A stretch of 64,000 nucleotides of DNA, taken from a bacterium. Its GTDB lineage: Bacteria > UBP15 > UBA6099 > JAJRTR01. Below, piece after piece: positions 1 to 9,444 of the stretch. How positions within the stretch are numbered: position 1 is the stretch's first letter; every line of letters begins with the position of its first letter. The notes beneath the pieces are model-generated. The model ran no database searches. It had not been told where the DNA came from and worked only from the letters and a program-made list of their open reading frames with translations. The stretch lies in the NCBI GenBank assembly GCA_024278215.1, contig JAJRTR010000182.1, positions 36,846-100,845 of the forward strand, read 5' to 3'. Position numbers and translations under genes: made by a program.

Positions 1-2
1 CC

Positions 3-305
3 GGGAAAACCGAATTAACCGCACCTCCGAAAAAAGGGCCCGAGATTACCGTTCAGGTGCGCAAAACAAGTTCAAACGATTTCACCGTTAAAATTCTCGC
101 ACGCGACGAGACAGGTATCGACTTCATCGAGATACTTGAAAACGGCAGCTTCATTGATGTACAAATATGCGGGAATAAGAAGGAATGCACATTCGTCAAA
201 GAATTGAAAAAGAGGAAACCGGGCAGAAACAGATACCTGATAAAGAGTATGAACTCGGAAGGCGCGCTCAGTTTCCAGGAAGAGCTCATTTCATTCACCC
301 GGTAG
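3..305 (+). CDS. C-terminal fragment of an unrecognised protein
   Basis: The reading frame is open from the window edge to a TAG at 303-305, so this is the last 100 residues of a longer gene. It opens with a Pro/Lys-rich stretch (TAPPKKGPE) and continues with alternating hydrophobic and charged residues (FIEILENGSFIDVQICG), suggesting a beta-rich terminal domain after a linker. A GTG at 57 could act as an internal start but has no ribosome site, so I treat it as part of the larger gene. I do not recognise the family. A 178-bp repeat element follows 36 bases downstream. Confidence 0.55.
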   Translation, partial: GKTELTAPPKKGPEITVQVRKTSSNDFTVKILARDETGIDFIEILENGSFIDVQICGNKKECTFVKELKKRKPGRNRYLIKSMNSEGALSFQEELISFTR

Positions 306-340
306 TTCTTTCAAAGGTATTCAATAATGAAGATACGTAT

Positions 341-518
341 GAGCCAATTGCAAAATTATGATTCTGCTGCGGTCGGCTGCTATAGTCCATAGCTGCGTTG
401 TCGGCGCGAAATCGTCCTCGACGTACTCTGCAAGTACGCCTGCGAGGATTTTACACCTTCGCCTTGCTCTGGACAATTTCGCTCGCCCTCGCTACAAATA
501 TATTTTTGCAATTGGCTC
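341..518. repeat. Dispersed 178-bp inverted-repeat element, full copy A
   Basis: The element begins GAGCCAATTGCAAAATTATG and ends with the inverse, TTTTGCAATTGGCTC. The interior holds a nested palindrome built on CCTCG/CGAGG and GTACT/AGTAC. Full copies lie at 25879-26057 and 32755-32932 (both inverted relative to this one), with an interrupted copy at 41673-41892 and relics at 17778, 20482, 30115, 31956 and 35827. It has no coding capacity; the short open frame across it is an artefact. It fills most of the 292-base gap between its neighbours. Confidence 0.85.
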
Positions 519-597
519 GAATTTTATTTTTTTGATTGATCTAACCGGACATAAATGATAAAATAGCGGTTGATCCCGGAAGCAGCAGAGGGCGGAT

Positions 598-819
598 ATG
601 GCGCTTAAAAGGAAAAAAGAACCACCGAAAGAAAAACTGTATACGTTCGATGAGATGCGCACAATTCTCCAGGTGGACAGGCGCAGACTCATGGAATGGG
701 TGCAGTACAGGAAGATCCCGCATGTCAGAATAAAGGGGCAGGTCAGGTTCAAGATGTCTGAAATAGCACAATGGATGATGGAAAAGAAAAAACCGCCGCA
801 AAAGTTCAGCTTCAAATAA
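598..819 (+). CDS. Small helix-turn-helix (excisionase/MerR-type) DNA-binding protein
   Basis: This 73-residue basic protein has one HTH_17-like unit. YTFDEMRTILQVDRRRLMEW supplies the helix-turn-helix, KIPHVRIKGQVRFK the wing, and SEIAQWMMEKK the closing helix. Such domains occur in excisionases and in chromosomal helper proteins; no recombinase is adjacent, so a chromosomal regulatory role is more likely. The ATG at 598 follows GGGCGGAT, an acceptable ribosome site. The STAS-domain gene starts 25 bases downstream on the same strand, suggesting co-transcription. Confidence 0.7.
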   Translation: MALKRKKEPPKEKLYTFDEMRTILQVDRRRLMEWVQYRKIPHVRIKGQVRFKMSEIAQWMMEKKKPPQKFSFK

Positions 820-844
820 TTTTACCTGTACGGCATGGAACCCC

Positions 845-1222
845 ATGGATATTCAACAGACCAATCCCGAGGCGAGAGACGCTGTGCTTCTGCGTCTTGA
901 AGGCAGCCTTGTCAGGCATGAAGACCAGGAACTCGAACTACTGATCCGTGAACTGATTGACAGACATTGCCGCCGCTTTGTGCTGGACTTCAATCTCGTC
1001 GACTTCATAGACAGCGCCGGTATCGGACTCATTATGAAATTTGCCGCACTCATCGAAAAGGCAGGCGGCGCCCTGCTGCTGTGCAACCCGCAGGACAATG
1101 TGCAAAATGTTTTCTCGATGCTCGGCATCGAGTCCCGCTTTAAGATTTTCGACGATCTCGCCAAGGCACTCATTGCCTGTGGTCGACAACTTAACCTCGA
1201 AATTATCTCCGTCAAATTCTAA
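845..1222 (+). CDS. STAS-domain anti-sigma factor antagonist-like protein
   Basis: This 125-residue protein covers a single STAS domain. The hallmark FVLDFNLVDFIDSAGIGLIM places a phosphorylatable serine at residue 57 (DSAG), as in SpoIIAA. In that family, kinases and phosphatases toggle this serine and thereby release or sequester an anti-sigma factor. No partner kinase or sigma factor is adjacent. It probably forms a two-gene unit with the upstream HTH protein. The extra C-terminal tail (about residues 110-125) is unremarkable. Confidence 0.85.
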   Translation: MDIQQTNPEARDAVLLRLEGSLVRHEDQELELLIRELIDRHCRRFVLDFNLVDFIDSAGIGLIMKFAALIEKAGGALLLCNPQDNVQNVFSMLGIESRFKIFDDLAKALIACGRQLNLEIISVKF

Positions 1223-1542
1223 TCTGCATTGGTGCAATATGAGAGTTTATCCCAATACCGTTCTCTTAATAGTACAGATCGACCTCGTGTTATTTATCCT
1301 CGAAAACCCGGCGCCGGATAGATTCCCGGACTTTTGCCTTGCAGCCTGAAGGGAAACGTGGTACTGTCCAAATAATAGGTGTATACTTATACTTGTAGAC
1401 GTTGTTGATACGTCCGCATTCTTCAAGTTTGCTGCGTGCCTGTAAGGAGCTGGAGACCTCGTAATATAAGGAAGCCAACAGAGTCTACAATCCCGCATTT
1501 ATATTGCAGCGGCAAACAGTGAACGCCGAGAAACAGAATAAT
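1223..1542. other. Intergenic, no gene seen
   Basis: No credible reading frame. At 1251-1275 a short stretch (CCCAATACCGTT then CTTAATAG) recurs with small changes at 41651-41673, next to an element copy, and in degraded form near 26568; it may be another dispersed repeat. No clear terminator or promoter. Confidence 0.4.
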
Positions 1543-3048
1543 ATGAACAAAAGCCGCCTGGCATTAGTCATTCCCCCTGCCGTATCCGCAGTACATAAGG
1601 ACGTGGCAATGAAGGAAAGCCTGCCTCACATCGGCATCGCCTACCTCGCGGGCAACCTCGACCGCAGCAGACACGATGTGCGTGTCTTCGACTGTCCGGC
1701 GACAGGGACTTCACTTAAAAAACTTATTTCAGAATTACGATCCTATGATCCAACAGTTGTCGGTTTCACTTCGTTCACACAACAAATTGTCGATACCCAC
1801 TATTCCGCAGAAGCTGCAAGGGCTGCCCTGCCCGGCGCGGTTATTCTGATCGGCGGCTATCACGCTGCCGCAGTGCCCGGGGAAACAGCCGAGCGGTTCC
1901 CTGCTTTCGATGTTGTTGTCCGGGGAGAAGGGGAGCACACGCTCAACGAGCTGATGAACACCGTGGCAGACGGCGGTTACCCGGATGCCCTTTCGGAAAT
2001 AGCGGGACTATGCTACATGCACGGCGACACTCCATACAAAACGCCCGAAAGACCTTTTATAGAGGAACTCGACTCGCTGAAATTCCCGGCTTACGACCTT
2101 ATGCCGATGGAACTTTACAGCGGTTTCTACAGTTTCTTCACGCTCAGACGCCGCACCGTGCCGCTCTCCACGGGTCGAGGCTGCCCCTACCACTGCATAT
2201 TTTGCTATAAAGCAACAGGCGACAGATACAGGGTCAGGAAGATCGCATCTGTCATGGAGGAAGTGCGCCGCGATATCCGCGACTTCAATGTTCAGGATAT
2301 CGTGATCACCGACGAATCGTTCCTGCAATACAAAGACCGCATCGTCGAATTCTGCGAAACTATTCTCACCGAGGGAATCCAGAAAAAAGTCAAATGGATA
2401 TGCCAGGCTCGTGTCAACCATGCAGACCCTGATGTGCTGAAACTCATGAAACGCGCCGGTTGCCGTGTCATCTGCTACGGCATCGAATCCGGTGACCGCG
2501 AAATATTGAAAAGAATAAAAAAGGGCATTACTTTCGAACAGGCCCACAATGCCATAAACTGGGCGAAACAGGCAGGGATCCTCACCGACACAAACTTTAT
2601 CATCGGTCACCCCGGAGACACACGGGAAACAATAAAACGCACGATAGATTTCTCGAAAATACTTAATGCCGATCTCGCCTCGTTTGCCATCCTCGTGCCG
2701 TTTCCCGGCACCCGTGTCGCTGAGATGGCGCGGCGCGGAGAAGGTGGCCTCAAACTCATCTCCGACGACTACTCACAGTTCGGCAAACAAGTCGGCGGGG
2801 CTATGACTCTCGACACTATCGAGCGTTCCGAACTCGAACGGCTTCACCGCAGCGCATACATGAAGTTCTACCTTCGTCCTTCCCGCATTCTTAAACTCTT
2901 CATCGTCGCCGACATTCGTATGCTTTTCATCATGGCGCTCCACACTTTGCTCACAAAACTCGGTCTCTCCGACCCCCGCCGCAAACCGCCTGAAATCGTA
3001 ATTGCAAACAACACCACAATATCAAAAGAGACAACGTCTTCGACTTGA
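1543..3048 (+). CDS. Cobalamin-binding-type radical SAM enzyme
   Basis: The 501-residue protein has an N-terminal Rossmann-like B12-binding domain (about residues 5-150; IGGYH at 103-107) and a radical SAM barrel with the 4Fe-4S motif GRGCPYHCIFC (Cys 214, 218, 221), followed by GIESG and later strand motifs. The classical DxHxxG cobalamin-ligand motif is not seen, as in many family members. Such enzymes catalyse methylations or carbon-skeleton changes; the substrate cannot be read here. ATG 1543 (MNKSRLALVIPP) fits the family start better than the upstream TTG at 1504. A basic C-terminal segment with hydrophobic stretches (about 450-480) suggests membrane association. A similar enzyme lies at 40215-41630. 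Confidence 0.85.
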   Translation: MNKSRLALVIPPAVSAVHKDVAMKESLPHIGIAYLAGNLDRSRHDVRVFDCPATGTSLKKLISELRSYDPTVVGFTSFTQQIVDTHYSAEAARAALPGAVILIGGYHAAAVPGETAERFPAFDVVVRGEGEHTLNELMNTVADGGYPDALSEIAGLCYMHGDTPYKTPERPFIEELDSLKFPAYDLMPMELYSGFYSFFTLRRRTVPLSTGRGCPYHCIFCYKATGDRYRVRKIASVMEEVRRDIRDFNVQDIVITDESFLQYKDRIVEFCETILTEGIQKKVKWICQARVNHADPDVLKLMKRAGCRVICYGIESGDREILKRIKKGITFEQAHNAINWAKQAGILTDTNFIIGHPGDTRETIKRTIDFSKILNADLASFAILVPFPGTRVAEMARRGEGGLKLISDDYSQFGKQVGGAMTLDTIERSELERLHRSAYMKFYLRPSRILKLFIVADIRMLFIMALHTLLTKLGLSDPRRKPPEIVIANNTTISKETTSST

Positions 3049-3340
3049 TCGAAGAATCCTCCGGAGCAAGCACCGGGGAATTCTTTTCGATTGCGGGCGC
3101 AGGCGGCTCACTCGTGACGGAGAGAATGCGCGTCTCCGGAAAATGATGAACTAACCCGCATATAGCATTTATTATTTAGAACTGCATACGTATAGTTACG
3201 ATTATCATGTACAAAGGAAAGAACCCTTTATTGTCGCGTCAACAATGAAAAGACGTAAGAAAATAATTTAGCCCGTACAAAATCTGTTGTATAAAAAAAC
3301 CAATAAAAAGGTGTTTCTTTCTCTTTCGATTAGGGGCTTT
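3049..3340. other. Intergenic between convergent genes
   Basis: A hairpin (TCTTCGA/TCGAAGA, about 3037-3053) spans the upstream stop codon but has no T-tract. The rest is AT-rich with A- and T-runs, as expected where two convergent transcripts end. No gene seen. Confidence 0.35.
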
Positions 3341-5404
3341 TTATAACCGTGATATCCTTGTTGAAGTAATCGCGCCGGTTTTAATGTTTATCCGCACTTT
3401 CAATTTTCCCAGCGGCACAACGACTTCTTCGCCTTCGAGAACAGCTTCGGGAGGCATCTCTTTTGAAGACGAGGTCGCTGTGAAAAGAGCCTTGTCGCCA
3501 TTCTGACGCCATATCATCACGGGCAGCCTGGTGTCCGGATAAAAACCTGTGGCAGTACCCTCGTATATTGTCCCCCTGGTAAACGGTGTCAGCGTTGTCG
3601 CGACGTTCTTCTGTTCCTCACTTCGTCTAATCCAGAAAGTTGTCATCGAATTTTGAAAATCAATCTTCACCGAAAGTTTTATCTCAGGATTCGGCGATAT
3701 ATTCGGATAAACCGATCTCGGTTCATGCGACGGCCCGTCCGCGTGAAGTATCCAGTCGATAGTGTGCGCTTCGGCGGCCTCGACATAAGTTACATCTATC
3801 ATTCCATCTCCCGTCAGCACTATGGCACGCATTGCATTGACCTGCTCATCGATCCCTTTGCACTCGACGGAAACACCCGTGAAGTATTTGTTATCCTCGA
3901 ACGCGAGCGCGTCGCAGGGAACACGTATCTGCTGTTTGCCGTCGATCATGATCGTGTTGTGCGCCTCGGTCGTTCTATACCATGAACGATACAGCGGGTG
4001 GCCGTAGGAGATGGTGCCGGGATCGGGGAACAGTTCGTGTCCGCCCGAGTAGTAGATGAGACCCAGCCTGTCGTAATGGTCATGCGCGCCGCATGGCGGA
4101 TTGTACTTGATCAGCGCGTATTGCTCACCGAGCCTCAGGACTGTTATGCCTGTGTCGGGCATGTGCGACGATCTTCGCGGCATCGCCCACACCGGCGGCG
4201 CGCTTTCCGGCGCGACGTAATACATAAACACGGTATCATCAACATTGTCCCAGCCTTTGCTGTTGCCGAGGTGATTTATTATGCTGTCGAGCGACGTATC
4301 ATTAAAGGCCCATCTTGCGACCACAAGGCCCGGCATCGCGTCATGAATAGTGTTGCCCCTGCCACCGTCGTTCAGCGCGGGCAGACTCCCGTCCGGCATC
4401 ACGAGTGCTGTTATGGATGTGAAGAGTTTCTTCAGTCGCGGCGCCTCGCACAGGTCGAGGTTGCTGTTTCGGCAAACAGCCGCCAGCGCCTGGAACGGTT
4501 TCAACACGAACAGGTGGTAGCCGACCGATCTTTCATACCACATACCTTCATCCGTTATCCCCAGCTCTATCTGTTTGCGAAGGTCCTCCTCCGCGAATTC
4601 CACAAGTGAACCCCTGCCGGACACAAGACCCGTCATAAGAATAGATACCGATTGCCACACCTGTATATTATGAATGCCGAACGGGAACATGCGAATGTGT
4701 CTGGCTGCCGGAATCAGCAGTAATTTTATAATATTGCTGCGATCCATGGCAGACATTGCGGGCGAGTCCGCTATCAGATCGAATGTAGCACAGGCGTTTA
4801 TTAGCCATTTCGCTTCACCGAGCGATTGAGCCGTGATGCGGCCAAGACCCGCCGGGCCGCCGTGCGGCGGATAATGTTTATAGGCTTTCGCGTATCGCAC
4901 AAGGATCGTCCTCGCGAAACCCGCGTACCAGTCGTCGCCGGTAAGTTGATAGAGAAGCGCCGCTTTTTGTGCAATACGGATGTTGTTGTGATGTGTAATC
5001 GCTCTCCACGCGGCGTCGAGAAGCTCACCCTCGTGATACTTTCCTGTCGAAGGATCGCGGTGTCTGTGCGGTTCGTCCCGATTGTATTCGAGCCGCCGGC
5101 CAGTGTCCGGCGCAACGTAATTCTGCGTCCAGCCGCCGCCTCTCTCCGGTATGTCCGGTTCCCGGTCGCGCCATTTGTCCACATCCGCTTTCATCCGCTC
5201 GAAATGCGCGCTTGCCCATGCGACATTGTTTATGTTCCATACGATACGGTCGATGTCGCTCTGTGACAACAGCAGTTTCAGCCCGACTGCGTTTTCAGCT
5301 CCGGCACCTGCGGCACAGGCCCTTGCGGACGCGATGACTGTGAATGCGATCACAAAAATCACGATGATTTTTCCTGCTGGTAACCGGACAGCTTTTTGTA
5401 ACAT
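3341..5404 (-). CDS. Heparinase II/III-family polysaccharide lyase, exported
   Basis: The 687-residue protein starts with a signal peptide (MLQKAVRLPAGKIIVIFVIA, cleaved after ACA). An alpha-helical toroid domain (roughly 40-390) is followed by a beta-sandwich with the family signature GAHDHYDRLGLIYYSGGHEL and TTEAHNTIMIDG. The family cleaves uronate-containing polysaccharides such as alginate, heparin or oligo-uronides by beta-elimination; the substrate cannot be assigned. The start is ATG 5404, with GGAGG at 5413-5417; an in-frame extension to 5461 lacks a ribosome site and would mask the signal peptide. It is divergent from lpxL and convergent with the radical SAM gene, so probably monocistronic. 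Confidence 0.85.
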   Translation of the reverse strand: MLQKAVRLPAGKIIVIFVIAFTVIASARACAAGAGAENAVGLKLLLSQSDIDRIVWNINNVAWASAHFERMKADVDKWRDREPDIPERGGGWTQNYVAPDTGRRLEYNRDEPHRHRDPSTGKYHEGELLDAAWRAITHHNNIRIAQKAALLYQLTGDDWYAGFARTILVRYAKAYKHYPPHGGPAGLGRITAQSLGEAKWLINACATFDLIADSPAMSAMDRSNIIKLLLIPAARHIRMFPFGIHNIQVWQSVSILMTGLVSGRGSLVEFAEEDLRKQIELGITDEGMWYERSVGYHLFVLKPFQALAAVCRNSNLDLCEAPRLKKLFTSITALVMPDGSLPALNDGGRGNTIHDAMPGLVVARWAFNDTSLDSIINHLGNSKGWDNVDDTVFMYYVAPESAPPVWAMPRRSSHMPDTGITVLRLGEQYALIKYNPPCGAHDHYDRLGLIYYSGGHELFPDPGTISYGHPLYRSWYRTTEAHNTIMIDGKQQIRVPCDALAFEDNKYFTGVSVECKGIDEQVNAMRAIVLTGDGMIDVTYVEAAEAHTIDWILHADGPSHEPRSVYPNISPNPEIKLSVKIDFQNSMTTFWIRRSEEQKNVATTLTPFTRGTIYEGTATGFYPDTRLPVMIWRQNGDKALFTATSSSKEMPPEAVLEGEEVVVPLGKLKVRINIKTGAITSTRISRL

Positions 5405-5564
5405 TAGCACTTTCCTCCCTGGTTGCGGATATTCACAAAAGGTATACATACATTTTAACATAAAATTTATTGTGTTTTTCCCCCGACGGCTTTTAAAGAG
5501 TATTTTCTATGCTAATATATACTATCGACATACAAGCGAACTTCTCAGAACGGTTGACATTATT

Positions 5565-6590
5565 ATGACTGGCAGCGACAACAGGCAGACATGGCCTGAC
5601 CCCAGAGATACGGAACCGGACAAAAGAATAATAGGCGAAGAGTTGCCGGATGATTATTTCCGGCCTATGCCGTTCAGGGCACGCTTAAAGTATTTTCTGA
5701 TACGTAGTGTAGTAGCGGCCATTGGAAAGATGGCTGCGGTAGCGCCGGAGAGCTGGACATACAGTGTGTGCGTGCGCCTCACACTGTTTCTGCATCGCAA
5801 AGTTCACAAGTTCCGAAAACTCGCCAGGAAGCATCTCGAGATAGCTTTCGGCAAGGAGAAAACACCGGAAGAAATAGACGAAATACTCCGGCAGACCTAC
5901 ATCAATTATGGAAAGAACCTTGCCGAATTTCTCATGGTGCCCCACAAGTCGAAAGAATGGATCGAAAGCCGTGTCGCGTTCAACGACCCGAACTGGATAA
6001 TCAGGACCGAACTTCAGAAAGGAAACGGCGTCATCGGCCTGAGCGGACATTTCGGCAGTTGGGAACTCGTGGCCGCAAGGCTTGGTATTTATCACTATCC
6101 GATGGTTGCTGTTGTAAAGGCGCAGCGCGATGCGATGATGTCTCGCTTTGTTATGGACACACGCACAAAATGGGGCAATGAATATATTTTCCGCACAAAA
6201 GGAGTTAAGGAAGAGTGCTACCGCCAGCTGAAACAGAATAAGATACTTGCGCTGATGGCCGACCAGAATGCCAGCCACGGCGGGATATTCGTCGACTTTT
6301 TCGGAAGGGAAGCATCAACATTCAAAGGCCCGGCGTTTTTCGGCATGATGACCAAAGCGCCGGTTGTCCCGAGCTTCCCCATGCGCAACGAGGACAACAC
6401 CGTCACTCTTCATGTGTTCAAGCCTATTGAAATGCGCGACACCGGCAACTTCGACGAAGACCTTCAATATAATGTGCAGCAGTGCGCTCTGGCCGTCGAG
6501 AAATTCGCGCGGAAATATCCCTCCGAGTATTTCTGGTGGCACCGGCGTTGGAAGACAAAACGTAAAGATTCCGAAGCTGCAAAGGAATGA
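5565..6590 (+). CDS. lpxL: Lipid A acyltransferase (LpxL/HtrB family)
   Basis: The 341-residue protein has the lysophospholipid acyltransferase fold. The catalytic HX4E motif is in SGHFGSWEL (His162, Glu167), with downstream family blocks ADQNASHGGIFVDFFG and FKGPAFFGMMTKAPVVP. These enzymes transfer a secondary acyl chain to Kdo2-lipid IVA at the inner membrane, which implies an LPS-bearing outer membrane. The long upstream extension of the frame overlaps the divergent lyase and is not coding; ATG 5565 begins MTGSDNRQTWPD. The protein ends in a basic tail (RRWKTKRK). Confidence 0.88.
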   Translation: MTGSDNRQTWPDPRDTEPDKRIIGEELPDDYFRPMPFRARLKYFLIRSVVAAIGKMAAVAPESWTYSVCVRLTLFLHRKVHKFRKLARKHLEIAFGKEKTPEEIDEILRQTYINYGKNLAEFLMVPHKSKEWIESRVAFNDPNWIIRTELQKGNGVIGLSGHFGSWELVAARLGIYHYPMVAVVKAQRDAMMSRFVMDTRTKWGNEYIFRTKGVKEECYRQLKQNKILALMADQNASHGGIFVDFFGREASTFKGPAFFGMMTKAPVVPSFPMRNEDNTVTLHVFKPIEMRDTGNFDEDLQYNVQQCALAVEKFARKYPSEYFWWHRRWKTKRKDSEAAKE

Positions 6591-7285
6591 ACCTGCCTGC
6601 AGCTTATCCCGCATTGCATTGGTGACCTGAAAAGATAAAAACCCTGCGTGTTTGTATTAAAGTAGTATTTAATACAATTTGCAAAACGCAGTTGTGCCCT
6701 AACCCGGCATAGCCGAAACCAAAAAGGTCGCATTTTCGTGCCCGGATCAATGCGGTTCGAGCACAGCACACAGAGTTTCAGCGTTCCCAAGGTCTACCTT
6801 GGAAACGCCTGTAACTGGAAGCTCCAGCTTCCACCGATCTCTTTTCAGCATTTCTTTACCATCCTGCGTATCATTTCAGTCGTAAAATACTTCTCTATTT
6901 ACCTGACGTCCTCAATATCTTTCACTTTCCATTCGCCCCATGAGTAGTATTCCTGCAATATTTTATATTTCTGTTTAGAATTAGAATAAAATGGGTATCT
7001 CCTAGAAATAATAACTTTGCATACGCGTTCATATATGATTTTCTGGTGCTGCACCTCCGGGAGATGTTGCTTAACACATAATTTTGAAATATATGTGTTA
7101 ATACATCACGAAGCGTATGGAGATATATATTTATAGAGCTGATAATCCTTTTTTAAGATAACCGGATTTTCCCTTGTGCCCCCAGTTTGTGACTCCGGTG
7201 ATTTCTCTGAATATTTTCTCCGCGAACAGGTGCAAAATATCTTTATCAGATAATCAAGCGTATTCACGGAGATAAGATTACTGCC
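6591..7285. other. Gene-free 0.7 kb with dispersed palindromes
   Basis: No credible gene. It contains repeat blocks at 6699-6833, described separately, followed by about 400 bases of AT-rich DNA with nothing recognisable. The last bases supply the ribosome site of the receiver gene. Confidence 0.5.
6699..6833. repeat. Cluster of dispersed short repeats and palindromes
   Basis: Three pieces sit side by side. TAACCCGGCATAGC near 6700 recurs at 56999. The block 6738-6778 (CGTGCCC, then CGGTTCGAGCACAGCACACA) recurs with changes at 26494-26535. Two hairpins follow: 6781-6808 (arms GCGTTCCCAAGG/CCTTGGAAACGC) and 6816-6833 (TGGAAGCT/AGCTTCCA). These resemble REP-type palindromes seen in many bacterial genomes. 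Confidence 0.6.
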
Positions 7286-7705
7286 ATGCCTCCATCAATG
7301 AGAAAAAGCGTTCTTATTATTGAGGATGACGATGATATGTCCCAACTCATCAGCGGTATTCTTACTGATGCCGGTTTCTCAACCCATATTTCACATAATG
7401 GCGAAAATGGTTTTGAGACAGCCGAAAATATTCTTCCCGATATTATCCTTCTTGATATAATGCTTCCGGGTATAGACGGCATAGAGGTATGCCGTCTATT
7501 GTCTACCAGCAAAAAAACAAAGCATATTCCTGTTATCATGGTTACAGTGAAGAAAGAACTCTCTTGTAAACTTGCATCCTATATTTCCGGCGCAAAGCGA
7601 TTTGTATCTAAACCCTTCGGTGTCGACGAATTGATTTATGAAGTGAACAATGCTCTGAATCAATATTCTAATAGCAAATCATCGCAATATGATATTAATG
7701 CCTGA
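7286..7705 (+). CDS. Stand-alone response-regulator receiver protein
   Basis: The 139-residue protein is a single REC domain without an output domain. It has the acidic pocket IIEDDDDM, the phospho-acceptor Asp in ILLDIMLPGIDG and the conserved Lys in SKPFG. Single-domain receivers act in phosphorelays or by binding partner proteins. The ATG at 7286 is preceded by CGGAG at 7267-7271; the second ATG at 7298 is possible. It sits alone between large gene-free stretches with lower GC than its neighbours, and no kinase is adjacent. The hybrid kinase at 17821-20172 is a conceivable but unproven partner. Confidence 0.85.
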   Translation: MPPSMRKSVLIIEDDDDMSQLISGILTDAGFSTHISHNGENGFETAENILPDIILLDIMLPGIDGIEVCRLLSTSKKTKHIPVIMVTVKKELSCKLASYISGAKRFVSKPFGVDELIYEVNNALNQYSNSKSSQYDINA

Positions 7706-8574
7706 TACTCCCACATTTAATCATTCGGAATCCGTTTTTCTTGTTCTTTTGATTCTCTGTCATCAATCTTAACTGTTTCTTTAAAATCAATACATAAATT
7801 CCCGATTCCGTCACCTGATCGCCTCTCTTCGACTCCCTCACATCAGCATATGCGAAAAGCGTCTATTGCACAGACAGCATATATATAAGATGTTGCTTTT
7901 GATTGCTTTATCAAGATAAAATGTCAGGCCCCTGTATCTTAACACCGATATTATACGCTTTATTTATAGGGCAATATGTTTTCAACATTTTTTTAACTTT
8001 TCCCCATAATATTTTATTCCATCATGTTGAAATTAAACACATCAATCGCTATTGCGTTCTAATTATATAAATATACTATATTTGGTTTTTTAATATTGCG
8101 GGTATATCATCATAACATTAAGGCATTATTTTGCAATAAAGTTACACATAATGTCTAATTTATATCTATAATGACCATATCCGATCAGTCATGTGATTTT
8201 CTTGTGGAAAACATCGCTTTCAACACGATTGACTCCACAATAAACGGATGATAAATGGAAGCAGTTGTTTGAACATTCACAATTGTATTTTTTATTAACC
8301 GCATGAATTTCAATGACAATCGTGCTGTCGTATTCATTTCATGTTGTACACAGTTAGATCGAAGCCGTCATATTATGTATTTTCTTGTATTTAAGGGAGA
8401 TTCTATGTTTTTGAAATACTATGAGGTCGAAATATGTTATTAATCGAAGATCGTTTCAGGGCTGCTGAAACGATGGAAGCAGTGCCTCGCGGCACTAATG
8501 CATATTGAAGCCCGGCAAGTGCAAACAGCTTGCACAAACATTAAATAATATCCAGATTAGCATAATATAGCATA
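7706..8574. other. AT-rich gene-free region with hairpins near its end
   Basis: About 870 bases, strongly AT-rich, without a credible gene. Near 8454-8473 is a perfect hairpin (GTTTCAG/CTGAAAC), followed by AGTGCC/GGCACT and GCAAG/CTTGC pairings up to about 8540. These lie downstream of the rmlB-rmlD operon on the minus strand and may act in 3'-end formation or as a small RNA, though no T-tract is obvious. Confidence 0.4.
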
Positions 8575-9429
8575 TTAACCGAGATACTCATTCAGTGCAT
8601 CTTTCCAGTGAGGCATCTCAATATTAAGTATACGTCTGAGTTTATCGTTGCTTAGAATTGAATTATGAGGACGCCTTGCAGGACGAGGAAAGCTATCGGT
8701 TCCGACCGGTTTTACGCTTTTCACCATGCCCGGTCTGTATTTCAGAATTTCGAGCGCAAATTCATACCATGAGCAACAACCTGAGCCGGTAATGTTGAAT
8801 ACACCTGAAATATCGTTTCCGGCAAGAACTTTAAAAACGATCTTCTTGATACCGGCAGCGAGATGGGCGGTGTAGGTTGGTGATCCATATTGATCATCTA
8901 CAACAGAGAGCTCCTCCCGGTCTTTTGCAATGTTTATTATTGTGTCCACAAAGTTCTTTCCGCCGGTACCGTATAACCAGGAAGTTCTTAATATTATATG
9001 ATTTTCACATTTTTCCGCTATCAATTTTTCGCCTTCGAGTTTGCTTTCGCCATAAACATTGATAGGAGCGGGGTTATCTTATTCGTTGTATGGACCTTTT
9101 TTCGAACCATCGAAAATATAATCTGTACTGGTATGAATAATCATAGCATGATTTTTCTGTGCAGCAGCAGCGACATTGCCGGCCCCCTTCGCATTTACGG
9201 AAAACGCAGTGCCCCTGTTACTTTCACACGCATCCACATTCGTATATGCCGCACAATTGATAATAACATGGGGGCTGATGTCGGAAATGACTTCTATTAA
9301 AGCGTTTTTTTCTGTTATATCCACATTATTTATGTCGAGTTGCGTTATTTCCACATCAGTTTCCGTGAGCATTCTCACAATATCCTGCCCGAGCATACCA
9401 TCTGCACCAGTTATGGCTACCCTGTGCAT
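8575..9429 (-). pseudogene. rmlD: dTDP-4-dehydrorhamnose reductase interrupted by an in-frame stop
   Basis: Two pieces in the same frame make a 284-residue RmlD. The first (9429-9082) has the NAD-binding motif ITGADGMLGQDI and STDYIFDG. The second continues NPAPINVYGESKLEGEK, with the catalytic YxxxK, then RTSWLYG. They are separated only by TAA at 9079-9081, where the family normally has an acidic residue (PYNE-stop-DNPAP); a single GAA-to-TAA change explains it. RmlD makes the last step to dTDP-L-rhamnose, so the pathway may be broken here, or the base may be a sequencing error. The gene lies 15 bases after rmlB in the same operon. Confidence 0.85.
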
Positions 9430-9444
9430 ATCGCTTCACCTGTG

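Noticed and set aside
3037..3053. Terminator after the first radical SAM gene
   Set aside because: The hairpin overlaps the stop codon and lacks a T-tract.
9079..9081. Stop-codon reassignment as the reason for the TAA in rmlD
   Set aside because: TAA ends many intact genes in the window (for example rmlB-type and hydrolase genes end normally), so a changed code is unlikely.
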